The notes beneath the pieces were generated by a model. The model was not told where the DNA came from, searched no databases, and saw nothing but the letters and a program-made list of their open reading frames with translations. This document shows, in pieces, positions 8,859-18,391 of a DNA stretch of 64,000 bases. Both the position numbers and the translations under genes were made by a program. The first letter of the stretch is position 1. Every line of letters begins with the position of its first letter. This DNA comes from Aquiflexum balticum DSM 16537. Lineage in GTDB: Bacteria > Bacteroidota > Bacteroidia > Cytophagales > Cyclobacteriaceae. The stretch is taken from the NCBI RefSeq assembly GCF_900176595.1, contig NZ_LT838813.1, positions 1,991,001 through 2,055,000 on the forward strand, read 5' to 3'.

Positions 8859-9746
8859 ATGCTGAACAGATTTAGCTTGATAATTGGACTTGTTTTGGGA
8901 ATTATATTCCAGCTTACGGCCCAAATCACCAAGGAATTTAGAGTTGAAGAGAAGCACGGTTATAACCTGGTATATTTGGACTTCAATGTTTATAAAGGGG
9001 TTACCCAAATTAACCGGAAATTAGGTGACGAGCCTGTTTTTATACAATCTCACCTATCCAAAGTCAATATACTCCCCTCTTTCAATCACGAAATAAGGGA
9101 TCAGATTCTTTATACCAATTTGGTCCATAGAAATGTTGAATCCGAAAATCTTGGGAAAAGTCTTTCCTATAAACTCTTTTCAAGTTCAAACGATGATTTT
9201 GACCATAAATGGTCTGTGGGTTTGAATTCCAACTTTCTTTATGATTTGCACTTTTATTTTGGTATTGGGACAGCTGACATTGATCTTGCGTATTTGCCGG
9301 TATCCAATTGTATAATCAATTCCACAAGTGCTGATGTGAAATTGAATTACAGTAAAAATTCTGCCAATTCGGTGAAAATGGATACCATTATGGTAACCAT
9401 AAATATGGGCAATCTGGAAGCCTCAAATCTTAATTTCACCAATGCCAAGGAAATGATTTTTGAAGCCAACTATGGTACATTAAATCTTTCTTTTTCAGAT
9501 AAAATGCCTGAGGCATGTAATATTCAGGCTATGGTTGGAGCAGGGAAAGTCAATCTCATTTTGCCGGATGACAGTCAACCTTATATTGTCAAAATCAAAT
9601 CTACACCCATGTGCCGTACCTATATCCCAAAACATTTAAAGGATATTGGCAATAAAACCTATGTCAGTAGAACATATAAAGAGAATAGTGCAAATCTCAT
9701 GACATTTGACATAGATGTATCAGTGGGTTCTGTAACTTTGAAATGA
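8859..9746 (+). CDS. Secreted beta-rich protein of unknown function
   Basis: A protein of 295 residues starting with a signal peptide (MLNRFSLIIGLVLGII, cleavage likely after LTAQ near residue 22). The rest has no membrane segment and alternates short beta-type strands, as in the putative auto-transporter adhesin-like or DUF4097-like solenoids (NMGNLEASNLNF, YGTLNLSFSD, GAGKVNLILP). That likeness is only by eye, and I do not recognise the family. It would be periplasmic or outer-membrane associated. It sits between dnaJ and an ABC exporter on the same strand, 33 bases before the latter. Confidence 0.6.
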   Translation: MLNRFSLIIGLVLGIIFQLTAQITKEFRVEEKHGYNLVYLDFNVYKGVTQINRKLGDEPVFIQSHLSKVNILPSFNHEIRDQILYTNLVHRNVESENLGKSLSYKLFSSSNDDFDHKWSVGLNSNFLYDLHFYFGIGTADIDLAYLPVSNCIINSTSADVKLNYSKNSANSVKMDTIMVTINMGNLEASNLNFTNAKEMIFEANYGTLNLSFSDKMPEACNIQAMVGAGKVNLILPDDSQPYIVKIKSTPMCRTYIPKHLKDIGNKTYVSRTYKENSANLMTFDIDVSVGSVTLK

Positions 9747-9779
9747 GTATTTGTTATTTTTACCCAAAATTTAAATTAT

Positions 9780-10679
9780 TTGGCGATCCTCGAAATCCGA
9801 CATCTCTCTAAATCATACGGCTCCAATAGTGCCCTTACTGATATTTCTATTGATATTCCAGATGGAGGAATATTTGGACTTTTGGGCCCAAATGGAGCAG
9901 GAAAGACAACGCTAATCCGGATTATCAACCAAATCATTGAGTCAGATGCGGGTGAAATTATTTTCAAGGGTGAGAAATTACAGCCCAAGCATATTTCCCG
10001 AATAGGATATCTTCCCGAAGAAAGGGGACTATACAAGAAAATGAAGGTTTGGGATCAATTGGTTTACTTCGCAAGACTTAAAGATATGCCTTCGAATCTT
10101 GCAAAAGAAAGGGTAAGTTATTGGTTGAAAAAAATGGATATCATTTCATGGAAGGACAAAAGAATAGATGACCTTTCCAAAGGAATGGCTCAAAAAGTGC
10201 AATTTATATCCACCATTATTCATGAACCGGAGTTACTTATTTTAGATGAACCATTTTCAGGTTTTGACCCTATCAATGCTGAAATCATCAAAGATGAAAT
10301 TCTGGAATTGAAGACAAAAGGAATTACGCTTGTGCTTTCCACACATAGAATGGAGTCAGTGGAGCTTTTATGTGATCAAATTGCTATGATTCATAAATCC
10401 CATAAAATCCTGGAAGGAAGACTATCAGACATAAAGCAGCAATTCAGGCCAAATAGATACGCCGTTAGCCTCAAATGTAATGAAACCCCACTCCCTGAAG
10501 AATTCAAAGCTTCTATTCATAATGATGTTTCAAATTTTGAGTTGCCTTTAGGCATTGATTCGCCAAATCAGTTGCTTCAGAAATTAATGACCTATGGCGA
10601 AGTACTCGGTTTTAAGGAAATCTTGCCGAGTATGGAAGAAATTTTCATCCAACAAGTCAAAGCATATTCAAATGGGTAA
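9780..10679 (+). CDS. ABC-2 type exporter, ATP-binding subunit (NatA-like)
   Basis: Cytoplasmic ATPase of 299 residues. Walker A GPNGAGKTT lies near residues 39-47, the signature is LSKGMAQK, and Walker B LLILDEPFSGFDP and a switch His in STHRMES follow. A C-terminal domain of about 80 residues (DUF4162-type by position) follows. The start is a TTG that gives MAILEIRHLSKSYG, the usual N-terminus. The permease gene overlaps its 3' end by 8 bases, so the two are translationally coupled. The substrate is unknown. NatAB-type systems export Na+, peptides or drugs. Confidence 0.85.
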   Translation: MAILEIRHLSKSYGSNSALTDISIDIPDGGIFGLLGPNGAGKTTLIRIINQIIESDAGEIIFKGEKLQPKHISRIGYLPEERGLYKKMKVWDQLVYFARLKDMPSNLAKERVSYWLKKMDIISWKDKRIDDLSKGMAQKVQFISTIIHEPELLILDEPFSGFDPINAEIIKDEILELKTKGITLVLSTHRMESVELLCDQIAMIHKSHKILEGRLSDIKQQFRPNRYAVSLKCNETPLPEEFKASIHNDVSNFELPLGIDSPNQLLQKLMTYGEVLGFKEILPSMEEIFIQQVKAYSNG

Positions 10680-11979
10680 AGTTTGGTTGGTAATTCAGCG
10701 AGAATATCTTTCCCGCGTACAAAAAAAATCCTTTTTGTTAGCAACTGTGCTGACCCCCTTGATCTTTCCGGCGATAATGGGGATTTTTCTTTGGATTTCA
10801 GTGGGTGACACTTCCAGTTCTGCTTTGAGAATTATCGAAGTCGTGGATGAAAACAATCTTTTTTTTATTGAGAGTTCTGAACAGTATGCTTTCTCTTTTT
10901 CCAATCTAAATATAGATGAAGCAAAACAAATGGTACAGGATGGGGAAAGATTCGGCTTTCTTTATATTCCCAAGATTGACCTTACTAAACCTTCAGGAAT
11001 AGTTTATTATGCTGAAAAAAATCCAAGCATGAGTCTTATCTTGTTTTTGGAATCCAACCTGAAACGGCGAATTGAAGAACAAAGGCTTTTTGAATCAGGG
11101 ATTGATCCTGAGGTAATCAATGCATACAGAACCAAAGTGTCTATTCAGTCCATTACTTTAGACATCAGCGGTGAAGAAAAAATATCTGATGCAACTGTCA
11201 ACTATGCAATAGGGTTTTTGGCAGGCATCTTGATTTATATTTTCATTTTTGTCTATGGAAATCAAATAATGCAAGGTGTAATTGAAGAAAAATCCAGTCG
11301 TATTATTGAAATTTTGATTTCATCCATCAAACCTTTTCAACTGATGTTGGGAAAGATTATCGGAATAGGAGCGGTGGGATTAACTCAGTTTTTGATATGG
11401 ATTATTCTTATTGGAAGTGTATCTTCAATTGTGATGGGTTATTTTGGCATGCAGATGCCACAACAACAAATTATTGACCTTGCCAATCCTGAAATGGGTC
11501 AAATGATGAATGGAGATGATGATATAGGCCGTATCATTCAGACTATTCAAGGAATCGACTTTTTCCAACTTACATTGACGTTTGTTTTTTATTTTCTAGG
11601 AGGTTATCTGCTTTATGGAGCTTTTTTCGCAGCTGTTGGAGCAGCTATCGATGCACCTTCGGAAGCTCAGCAATTTATGCTTCCCATCACGATTCCGTTG
11701 CTAATTGGTTATTTAGGACTTTTTGTGTTTGTATTGAATGACCCAAACAGTAATGTCTCATTTTGGCTGTCCATTATACCTTTGACTTCACCAATTGCCA
11801 TGATGGGTCGGGTTAGTTTTGGAGTACCTTTTTCCGATTTACTGCTTTCAATGTCTTTATTGATAGGAGGGTTTTTTTTCAGTACCTGGGTAGCTGGGAA
11901 AATATATCGGATTGGGATATTAATTCATGGTACCAAAGTGAATTATAAAACAATCTGGAAATGGATCAAGTCAACTTGA
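10672..11979 (+). CDS. ABC-2 type exporter, permease subunit (NatB-like)
   Basis: An inner-membrane protein of 435 residues. A first membrane helix (about 22-44) is followed by a large extracytoplasmic domain to about 180, then five or six helices, the layout of ABC2_membrane_3 permeases. EEKSSRIIEILISS is the conserved coupling segment of NatB-like proteins. I chose the ATG at 10672, which gives MGKVWLVIQREY and overlaps the ATPase stop. The longer frame from 10594 lies mostly within the ATPase gene. It forms a transporter with the preceding ATPase. Confidence 0.85.
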   Translation: MGKVWLVIQREYLSRVQKKSFLLATVLTPLIFPAIMGIFLWISVGDTSSSALRIIEVVDENNLFFIESSEQYAFSFSNLNIDEAKQMVQDGERFGFLYIPKIDLTKPSGIVYYAEKNPSMSLILFLESNLKRRIEEQRLFESGIDPEVINAYRTKVSIQSITLDISGEEKISDATVNYAIGFLAGILIYIFIFVYGNQIMQGVIEEKSSRIIEILISSIKPFQLMLGKIIGIGAVGLTQFLIWIILIGSVSSIVMGYFGMQMPQQQIIDLANPEMGQMMNGDDDIGRIIQTIQGIDFFQLTLTFVFYFLGGYLLYGAFFAAVGAAIDAPSEAQQFMLPITIPLLIGYLGLFVFVLNDPNSNVSFWLSIIPLTSPIAMMGRVSFGVPFSDLLLSMSLLIGGFFFSTWVAGKIYRIGILIHGTKVNYKTIWKWIKST

Positions 11980-12032
11980 TTTTAGTCTGACCAAAATTAA
12001 AATTCCTAGAAACCGGGTATTATTTTGTCCCA

Positions 12033-12473
12033 TTACTCTTCTGAGTAATTGAAAATATCTACTTGCTCTTTAACCCAGTCTTTGTATTGCTGAATCCGGT
12101 ATTCATTCCACTTATCTTTATATTTTCCGGAACTGTCAATCAAAAATTTAAAACCGGTTGCTGCCTTTGGCTTACTCAAAGCATTGAAAAGCTCATCTTG
12201 GAAATTTCGTTCCTTTACACTTCTTTCCGCAAAATTTTCCATCATCTGATGGTCCTGACTGGTTTCCATCTTTGTGAATTCGGCAAAATTATCAGGGTTA
12301 TCTTCTATTTCGTCCAAAATATCTTCCTCCTCGGGAGTAAGGTCATAATTGAAATAGTCCTCATTATCAGGTAAATGATAGATTTTTTTGTTGTCTAATT
12401 GGTAAAAACAAATCATCCCTTTAAGCAGTAATGCTGCTATATTCTCAACTTCTTTTTCAGATAGGGTAAGCAT
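12033..12473 (-). CDS. UPF0158-like acidic protein
   Basis: An acidic soluble protein of 146 residues. Its layout resembles UPF0158 (PF03682): an aspartate/glutamate-rich middle (NYDLTPEEEDILDEIEDNPDN), then FQDELFNALSKPKAATGFK, then a Trp-rich C-terminus (KDKWNEYRIQQYKDWVKEQ). The function of that family is not established. It is transcribed alone on the minus strand between the ABC permease, which converges on it, and the esterase gene. Confidence 0.6.
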   Translation of the reverse strand: MLTLSEKEVENIAALLLKGMICFYQLDNKKIYHLPDNEDYFNYDLTPEEEDILDEIEDNPDNFAEFTKMETSQDHQMMENFAERSVKERNFQDELFNALSKPKAATGFKFLIDSSGKYKDKWNEYRIQQYKDWVKEQVDIFNYSEE

Positions 12474-12559
12474 TTTAGAAATCAGATAAATTTTTTTAGA
12501 AAATTAGTTAACTCTAAGGTTAATTCAAACATATATATAAATGAAATGCCAAAGAATAT

Positions 12560-13201
12560 TTATTGGTCAAAAATCTTTTTGAGTAAAGGTAGGTCTAATT
12601 CATGTCCTCCCTCGAATTGAAGCTTCTTGACCTCGCACGAAAGCCTGGATATCAATTCATCTTGTTTTGAAATAGATTCCGGTGTAATCAAATCGTCAGA
12701 ATCACCTGTTACAAACAGCACTTCTGAATCCTTAAGTTTTTCTCCTATCTCTTCAAAATCAAGGTCATGGGCAAAACCACCGGCCCAAAGAACCAATGAT
12801 TTGACAGGGACATTTAATTGACTGACCCATCTTGTAGCCGTGGCGGCCCCTTGGGAAAATCCCAGAATCTTGATTGTAGGTTTGATCGTGTATTTAATGA
12901 GTAATGCATTCAAAAGTGAATTGAGATAATTATGATTATTCTCAATGGCAGATTCTCTCTCATGGTGGGTCATCCAATTGGCGCCGACTTTTCCAGAAAA
13001 ACCTTTTGCATAGGCATAATTTGTAGCTTCCGGGACTACTATCAACCTATCTTCCTTATATAGCGGCTCAAATTTTTTGATAAAAAATTCAGCTAATTGA
13101 CCATAGCCATGCAAGGCTATAATTATTTCTTTTTCATCCCGGTTTATAACATGAGATGTGCTGTAATGTGCGATATGCTGATACCTAATAGATGATTTCA
13201 T
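12560..13201 (-). CDS. Alpha/beta-hydrolase, phospholipase/carboxylesterase type
   Basis: A cytosolic esterase-like protein of 213 residues. The nucleophile elbow GFSQGA places the catalytic Ser near residue 116. The acid is likely one of the aspartates in TGDSDDLITP (around 167-170), and the His is near 200 (GGHELD). LHGYGQ near 31-36 forms the oxyanion hole. The ATG at 13201 overlaps the cytidine deaminase stop by one base (TGATG), so the two genes are translationally coupled. Substrate unknown. Confidence 0.8.
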   Translation of the reverse strand: MKSSIRYQHIAHYSTSHVINRDEKEIIIALHGYGQLAEFFIKKFEPLYKEDRLIVVPEATNYAYAKGFSGKVGANWMTHHERESAIENNHNYLNSLLNALLIKYTIKPTIKILGFSQGAATATRWVSQLNVPVKSLVLWAGGFAHDLDFEEIGEKLKDSEVLFVTGDSDDLITPESISKQDELISRLSCEVKKLQFEGGHELDLPLLKKIFDQ

Positions 13202-13683
13202 CAACCCTTTAAATTATTGAACCTGAATGGCAAAAGCTGTTCTATACCTGATGCTTTCAGAATTTCGCCGTTTGGATTCAGCATAGAAATTTCTATTGGA
13301 CTATTGAATTTGACTTCATATTCGTTGATTGTTTGCCTGCAAAGTCCACAAGGAGTAACAGTTGCGAATTCTGATTCTCCTTTTCTTTTTGCTACGATTA
13401 CAATTTTGACAGGTCTTATGTCAGGATGGTTTGCCATTGCATAACTCAAAACGGCCCTTTCTGCACATATTCCAACTGGAAAAGAAACATTCTCCTGGTT
13501 ATTTGCTGCGAATATAGCTCCGTTTTCCAGTAATAATGCTGCCCCCACCAAAAATCCGGAATATGGAGCGTGCGCACTTTCTAAAATATTGGTTGCTTTG
13601 GCAATCAGAATCTTATCCTGTTCGGACCAATTTTTTTGTTGCACTACTTCAAGGCTTACCGTCAACTCTATTTTTCTGTTCAT
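13201..13683 (-). CDS. cdd: Cytidine deaminase
   Basis: Deaminates cytidine and deoxycytidine to uridine forms in pyrimidine salvage. The zinc site is complete: CAER, with the catalytic Glu (C87-A-E), and PCGLCRQ, giving the other two cysteine ligands. APYSGFLVGAAL, earlier in the chain, is the substrate-binding segment. At 160 residues it is a homotetrameric-type length. It is coupled to the downstream esterase gene. Confidence 0.92.
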   Translation of the reverse strand: MNRKIELTVSLEVVQQKNWSEQDKILIAKATNILESAHAPYSGFLVGAALLLENGAIFAANNQENVSFPVGICAERAVLSYAMANHPDIRPVKIVIVAKRKGESEFATVTPCGLCRQTINEYEVKFNSPIEISMLNPNGEILKASGIEQLLPFRFNNLKG

Positions 13684-13815
13684 TCATTACTGATAAAAAG
13701 GAATTGAATTAACAAAAAAAAAACGGCAATTGTTCTTTTTCCTAAATATATCAAGTTTGATTTTTTGCCCTCCTTGTTTTTTCTCAATTTCGGGCATACA
13801 AATTTTAATGGACAT

Positions 13816-15147
13816 ATGCATACAATTTTAATCCTAGGTGCAGGAAAATCCTCTGTTTTTCTAATTGATCATTTTTTGAGATCAGCAAAAGAAAAAAACA
13901 GGAAAGTTATTATTGCAGATATCTCAGAAGAAATTGCTCGAGAAAAAATAAAAAACCATCCTGATGGGCAGGCAGTAAGAATCAACCTTGATGATGAAGT
14001 TGATAGAAGATCACTTATTGGTAATTCCGATGTGGTTATTTCCATGCTTCCGGCTTTTTTACACCCTATCATTGCCAAGGACTGCCTGGATTTGGGAAGA
14101 AATTTTTTTTCTGCATCCTATGAATCGGAAGACCTCAGAAAGATGAAAAATGACATTGAATCTAAAGGTCTATTTTTTCTGAATGAATGTGGGCTTGATC
14201 CGGGTATTGATCATATGTCGTCCATACAGGTGATAAATCGGGAGAAGGCATTGGGTAATAAAATCATTTCTTTTAAATCCTTTACAGGAGGGGTACTCTC
14301 ACCCGAAAGTGAGGACAATCCTTGGAAATATAAATTCACCTGGAATCCAAGGAATGTAGTATTGGCAGGAAAAGGGGTATCGATGTTTATCAGGAATGGG
14401 AAATATAAATACATACCTTATCACATGCTATTCAGAAGATTAGAGACCATCAGCTTTGACCAAGTGGGTGATTTTGATGGCTATGCTAACAGGGATTCTT
14501 TAAGTTACCGTAAAATATACGGATTAGAAGATATACCTACCCTGTTAAGGGGAACTTTAAGGAGGTCAGGGTTTTGTCAAAGTTGGGATGTGTTTGTACA
14601 GCTTGGACTTACTGATGACTCTTTTGAGATGGATCTGCCGGATGGTTTTACCCAAAGGATGTTATTCAATTCATTTTTGCCTTTTCACGAATATAAAACG
14701 GTAGAAGAAAAACTCATTGAACTTCTTCCTTGGGTAGATGATTCTGTTTTAGATAAAATAAAATGGCTTGGCCTATTATCGGATGTGCCCTTGGCAAAAA
14801 CAAAAGGAAGCCCTGCAGCAATTCTTCAGTCGATTTTGGAGGAGAAATGGAAACTTAATCCTCAGGATAAAGATATGATAGTAATGCAGCATCAATTTGA
14901 GGTAGAGACTCCAATGGGTTTGAAAAAAATCATTTCCAGTTTGGTTTGTAAGGGAGAGAATCAAGAATATACAGCAATGGCCAAAACTGTAGGTCTGCCC
15001 TTGGCTATTGCAGTGGATTTGTTTTTGGAGGGAAATATCAAACTAAAAGGATTACATATTCCAGTATTACCTGAAATTTATGATCCGATTTTGTCTGCTT
15101 TGGAAAAAGAGGGGATCATTTTTGAAGAAAAAATTTCAGTAGGTTAA
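13816..15147 (+). CDS. Saccharopine dehydrogenase family protein (reductase-type)
   Basis: A protein of 443 residues with an N-terminal Rossmann fold (TILILGAGKSSVFLIDHFL, residues 3-21) and the saccharopine-dehydrogenase C-terminal domain. The stretch NECGLDPGIDHMS is highly typical of saccharopine reductase/LYS9-type enzymes. In lysine catabolism such an enzyme splits saccharopine to glutamate and aminoadipate semialdehyde. I chose the ATG at 13816 over an in-frame TTG at 13765, because it places the Rossmann strand at the very start. No partner lysine-ketoglutarate reductase is seen next to it, so the exact reaction is inferred. Confidence 0.82.
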   Translation: MHTILILGAGKSSVFLIDHFLRSAKEKNRKVIIADISEEIAREKIKNHPDGQAVRINLDDEVDRRSLIGNSDVVISMLPAFLHPIIAKDCLDLGRNFFSASYESEDLRKMKNDIESKGLFFLNECGLDPGIDHMSSIQVINREKALGNKIISFKSFTGGVLSPESEDNPWKYKFTWNPRNVVLAGKGVSMFIRNGKYKYIPYHMLFRRLETISFDQVGDFDGYANRDSLSYRKIYGLEDIPTLLRGTLRRSGFCQSWDVFVQLGLTDDSFEMDLPDGFTQRMLFNSFLPFHEYKTVEEKLIELLPWVDDSVLDKIKWLGLLSDVPLAKTKGSPAAILQSILEEKWKLNPQDKDMIVMQHQFEVETPMGLKKIISSLVCKGENQEYTAMAKTVGLPLAIAVDLFLEGNIKLKGLHIPVLPEIYDPILSALEKEGIIFEEKISVG

Positions 15148-15291
15148 ATGGTAGGGTTTAGGATCAAAGACACATTTCACCCTTTAAATGGTTTGCCGCA
15201 TTATTTAGATTAAGTATCAGATAATTGCTCATGAATTTTAAATTTTGTGGAAGGAACAAATAATAAATTCTTTTTTGAGATATTATTGAAA

Positions 15292-16005
15292 CTAAAAAAT
15301 GATAAGGAACTCTTTTAACAGGTCGGAATATACTTTTGAGTACTTGTTGTCTTCATCTTTAATACTCAAACCGGAAATTTTTAAATCCTTTTTCAAGAAG
15401 GAAAACCCTTGAATTAACCTGATAATGTTTTTAGCCGGCTTGTCTTGAATTTTTAGTTTTTCAAAAGCAAACAACCTTAATACCTCAGCGATTTTGTTGG
15501 TTTCTTCCATCTGATAGGGAGGGAGAATCAGCCAGGAAGTGGCTTCTTGATCCATCATACTTTTTATTCCTGCCATCAATTCCTCAAAAGGCAAAGTGTC
15601 GTTATGCATAGCTAAATTTCTTTGGTAATCCTCGGTTTTCAAGTGATTTGGGAAATACGGGGGATTGCTGACAATCAGGTCAAACTTATCCTGATGGTGT
15701 TTACTGAATTCCTGAAAACTTTGATTCAAAATCCTGATTCGGTTATTCCAAGGGCTATTTCGGATATTTTCACTTGCCTGCTTGGAAGCATCTTTATCAA
15801 TTTCAATCCCCGTGATCATCGCTTCCGGGAACCTCTGTGCAAGCATCAATGAAATTACCCCAGTGCCTGCCCCGATATCCAAAATTTTTTTTGGATTTCC
15901 CTGACCTGCATATGCTCCCAATATTACCCCATCTGTGCTGATTTTCATGGCACATTTGTCCTGTTGCACAGCAAATTGTTTGAACTGGAAGGAGGAGTTT
16001 TTCAT
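15292..16005 (-). CDS. trmN6: tRNA1(Val) A37 N6-methyltransferase
   Basis: A SAM-dependent methyltransferase of 237 residues (YfiC/TrmN6 family). The SAM loop DIGAGTGVIS is at residues 43-52 and the N6-adenine methyltransferase motif NPPY at 114-117. The N-terminus FQFKQFAVQQDKCAMKISTD is the classic YfiC start. It probably methylates A37 of tRNA-Val. It lies 31 bases downstream of rnhA on the same strand. Confidence 0.85.
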   Translation of the reverse strand: MKNSSFQFKQFAVQQDKCAMKISTDGVILGAYAGQGNPKKILDIGAGTGVISLMLAQRFPEAMITGIEIDKDASKQASENIRNSPWNNRIRILNQSFQEFSKHHQDKFDLIVSNPPYFPNHLKTEDYQRNLAMHNDTLPFEELMAGIKSMMDQEATSWLILPPYQMEETNKIAEVLRLFAFEKLKIQDKPAKNIIRLIQGFSFLKKDLKISGLSIKDEDNKYSKVYSDLLKEFLIIF

Positions 16006-16036
16006 TGAGAAAAAGATTTTATTTCCTGATCACTGA

Positions 16037-16486
16037 TTAACCATTCTCATAGCCCTCATCTGCCGGTAAATTGGGCATTTCCGCTGCGGCTACTGCCAAT
16101 TGATCACAGCGTTCATTTTCAATATGTCCGGCATGGCCTTTTACCCATACGAACTTCGGTTTGTACCTGACATGCAATGGAATATATATTTTCCAGAGAT
16201 CTATGTTCTTTTTGTCCTTGAATCCTTTTTTCTGCCAACTCCAAAGCCATCCCTTTTCGATGGCATCCACTACATATTTACTGTCTGAGTAAATGGTCAC
16301 AGGAATATCTCTTACTTTCAATTCCTGAAGTGCACGGATAACAGCCAAGAGTTCCATTCGGTTATTGGTTGTAAGCCTGTAGCCTCCTGATAGTTCTTTT
16401 CGATGTTGATTATATTTCAAAACAACCCCATACCCTCCCGGGCCGGGATTACCTTTGGCGGCACCGTCTGTAAAGATTGTAATCAT
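16037..16486 (-). CDS. rnhA: Ribonuclease HI
   Basis: Degrades the RNA strand of RNA-DNA hybrids. The catalytic acids are D7 (FTDGA), E45 (NNRMELLA), D68 (YSDSKYV) and D128 (NERCDQLA), with the catalytic-loop His at 118 (KGHAG). The ATG at 16486 starts MITIFTDGAAKGNPGPGGYG, the standard N-terminus. An in-frame start 30 bases upstream is unlikely. At 149 residues it has normal length. Confidence 0.93.
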   Translation of the reverse strand: MITIFTDGAAKGNPGPGGYGVVLKYNQHRKELSGGYRLTTNNRMELLAVIRALQELKVRDIPVTIYSDSKYVVDAIEKGWLWSWQKKGFKDKKNIDLWKIYIPLHVRYKPKFVWVKGHAGHIENERCDQLAVAAAEMPNLPADEGYENG

Positions 16487-16566
16487 GCTGCAAAGAAAAG
16501 TAGATTTATCTCTCAAAACCTATAAAAACCGGGCAGATTTCAAAAACAACTTGGTTGGCTTTTCTA

Positions 16567-17151
16567 TTAGATCATTTCGCCGGTAAACAATGCGCCCTTG
16601 AAAATCTTGATAGCAATGGATAATAAAATGATGCCGAAAATCCTTCTCAGCACATCCAAACCTGTTTTTCCCAATTTCCTTTCCAACCAATTTGTACTTT
16701 TCAATACCGCATAAACTATTGCCAGGTTGATCACGATTCCTACTGCAATATTGGCCTGAGTATATTCTGCTTTGAGTGTCAAAATCGTGGTCAAAGTCCC
16801 TGCACCTGCTATCAAAGGGAAAGCAATAGGTACTATTGATGCACTCGTAGTGGAAGCCTCAGGGTCAGGTTTGAAAAGTTCAATACCCAATATCATTTCC
16901 GCCCCCAAAGCAAAAATTATCAATGCACCCGCAATGGCAAAATCCTCTACCCCTATTCCAAATAATCCCAAGATAGATTTACCTACTAACAAGAACAGAA
17001 TCATCAAAACACCGGCAGCAATAGTAGCCTTGCCAGATTGAATATGCCCCACTTTTTTTCTAAGATTGATGACAATAGGTATAGAACCCAGAATGTCAAT
17101 CACTGAAAAAAGGATCAATGTGACCGAAAATATTTCTTTGAAATTGAGCAT
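16567..17151 (-). CDS. MarC-family integral membrane protein
   Basis: An inner-membrane protein of 194 residues with six hydrophobic segments. It carries MarC/UPF0056 features: the SVIDILGSIPIVI stretch near residues 16-28, KSILGLFGIGVEDFAIAGAL in the middle, and IVPIAFPLIAGAGTLTT after it. The physiological role of the family remains unclear, and the early link to multidrug resistance was not confirmed. It lies downstream of serC on the same strand with a 71-base gap. Confidence 0.85.
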   Translation of the reverse strand: MLNFKEIFSVTLILFSVIDILGSIPIVINLRKKVGHIQSGKATIAAGVLMILFLLVGKSILGLFGIGVEDFAIAGALIIFALGAEMILGIELFKPDPEASTTSASIVPIAFPLIAGAGTLTTILTLKAEYTQANIAVGIVINLAIVYAVLKSTNWLERKLGKTGLDVLRRIFGIILLSIAIKIFKGALFTGEMI

Positions 17152-17222
17152 GGTGTTTTTGTACTGTGAAAACAGAATCGTGAAATTGAAATTAAGCGTT
17201 GATTACCGCCTTATTGTCAAGC

Positions 17223-18278
17223 CTAGTATTTTTTGAGAAAGCTGATCAGATTTTGAAATTCCGAATCGGAGATGGCCGGGAAATTAGCTATTCTGAAACT
17301 GCTGGCTTTCAAAGGGCCATAGCCACCGCCCATTTGCATCCCTTCTTTTTCAGCCGATTTTTTGATTTCGGAGATCATTTCTTCCTTTCCGGTAATGGCC
17401 AAAACTGTACTGCTTCTCGCTTCAGGGTTTTGGATAAGCATTCTTAGCTTTCCTGTATTGGCAATGGTGTCTTCCAGAATTCTCATCCTTTCCCTGGTTT
17501 TTTGGTCTATATGCTGGATTTCAGGAATGTCCTGCAAAACCCTATATAAAAGATAAATCCCAAAAACATTGGGGGTATAATGCGTTTGATAGATTTCTGC
17601 ATTTTCAAGCATAAAGTTCAGACTGTTATACCTTCCTTTTTCACCCTTATCTTTTGCTTTTGCAATAGCTTTAGGAGAAATTATCAAGATTCCCAATCCT
17701 GCGGGCAGTCCAAAACATTTCTGTACTGAAGCATACCAAATATCCGCCAATCGAAAATCCAACTCAATTCCGCCCATAGAAGAAGTTGTATCTACAGCGA
17801 TCATCTTTTCGGGATACTTGTTTGCTACTGCTGCTATGGTCTCATTTGAAACCTTAGTAGCGTTGGAAGTCTCATTTTGGGTAATGGCAATCAGATCAAA
17901 TTCTTCTCCAATCTCCAATTCTTCCACACTCAGTGTTTGATCAGCCTCTAATTTATGGGGATGGCATTTAGGCTCAATATATTTGGCATAATCAAACCAT
18001 TTTTTTCCGAATGAACCGGAAAAGATATGATAGCCTGCTGACTGCACGATGGATTGGGAAATGATCTCCCAATTTTCCGTCGCAGAGGAAGTGAAAAGTA
18101 ATCTGTAATCCTGAGGCACATGAAGCTTTTCACGCATCAATGTTTCTGTTTCCTGATAGAGGTTCATGAAAACAGCAGAACGGTGATTAGCGCTCAGTAT
18201 ACCTTTTTCGTAAGCATCCTGCATGTATTGGGGTAAGCTGTCATAGACCTTGGAAGGTCCCGGTGCAAATGAGATCAT
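17223..18278 (-). CDS. serC: Phosphoserine aminotransferase-like class V enzyme
   Basis: A PLP enzyme of 351 residues. The N-terminus FAPGPSKVYDSLP and HRSAVFMNLYQETE match phosphoserine aminotransferase. The PLP lysine is in SVQKCFGLPAGLG, and VDTTSSMGG holds the pyridine-N aspartate. It would convert phosphohydroxypyruvate and glutamate to phosphoserine and 2-oxoglutarate. serA is not adjacent in this window. Related alanine-glyoxylate-type class V enzymes cannot be fully excluded. aroQ lies upstream on the same strand. Confidence 0.75.
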   Translation of the reverse strand: MISFAPGPSKVYDSLPQYMQDAYEKGILSANHRSAVFMNLYQETETLMREKLHVPQDYRLLFTSSATENWEIISQSIVQSAGYHIFSGSFGKKWFDYAKYIEPKCHPHKLEADQTLSVEELEIGEEFDLIAITQNETSNATKVSNETIAAVANKYPEKMIAVDTTSSMGGIELDFRLADIWYASVQKCFGLPAGLGILIISPKAIAKAKDKGEKGRYNSLNFMLENAEIYQTHYTPNVFGIYLLYRVLQDIPEIQHIDQKTRERMRILEDTIANTGKLRMLIQNPEARSSTVLAITGKEEMISEIKKSAEKEGMQMGGGYGPLKASSFRIANFPAISDSEFQNLISFLKKY

Positions 18279-18391
18279 GATTTCTAAATTTGATGGACTA
18301 TAAGTTTGAAAAGTCTTGATGTTTTAGACGTTCAATGCTTTGTAAATTGATATTTATAGATATTTAGATATTGGGATATTATTTTCTGAAG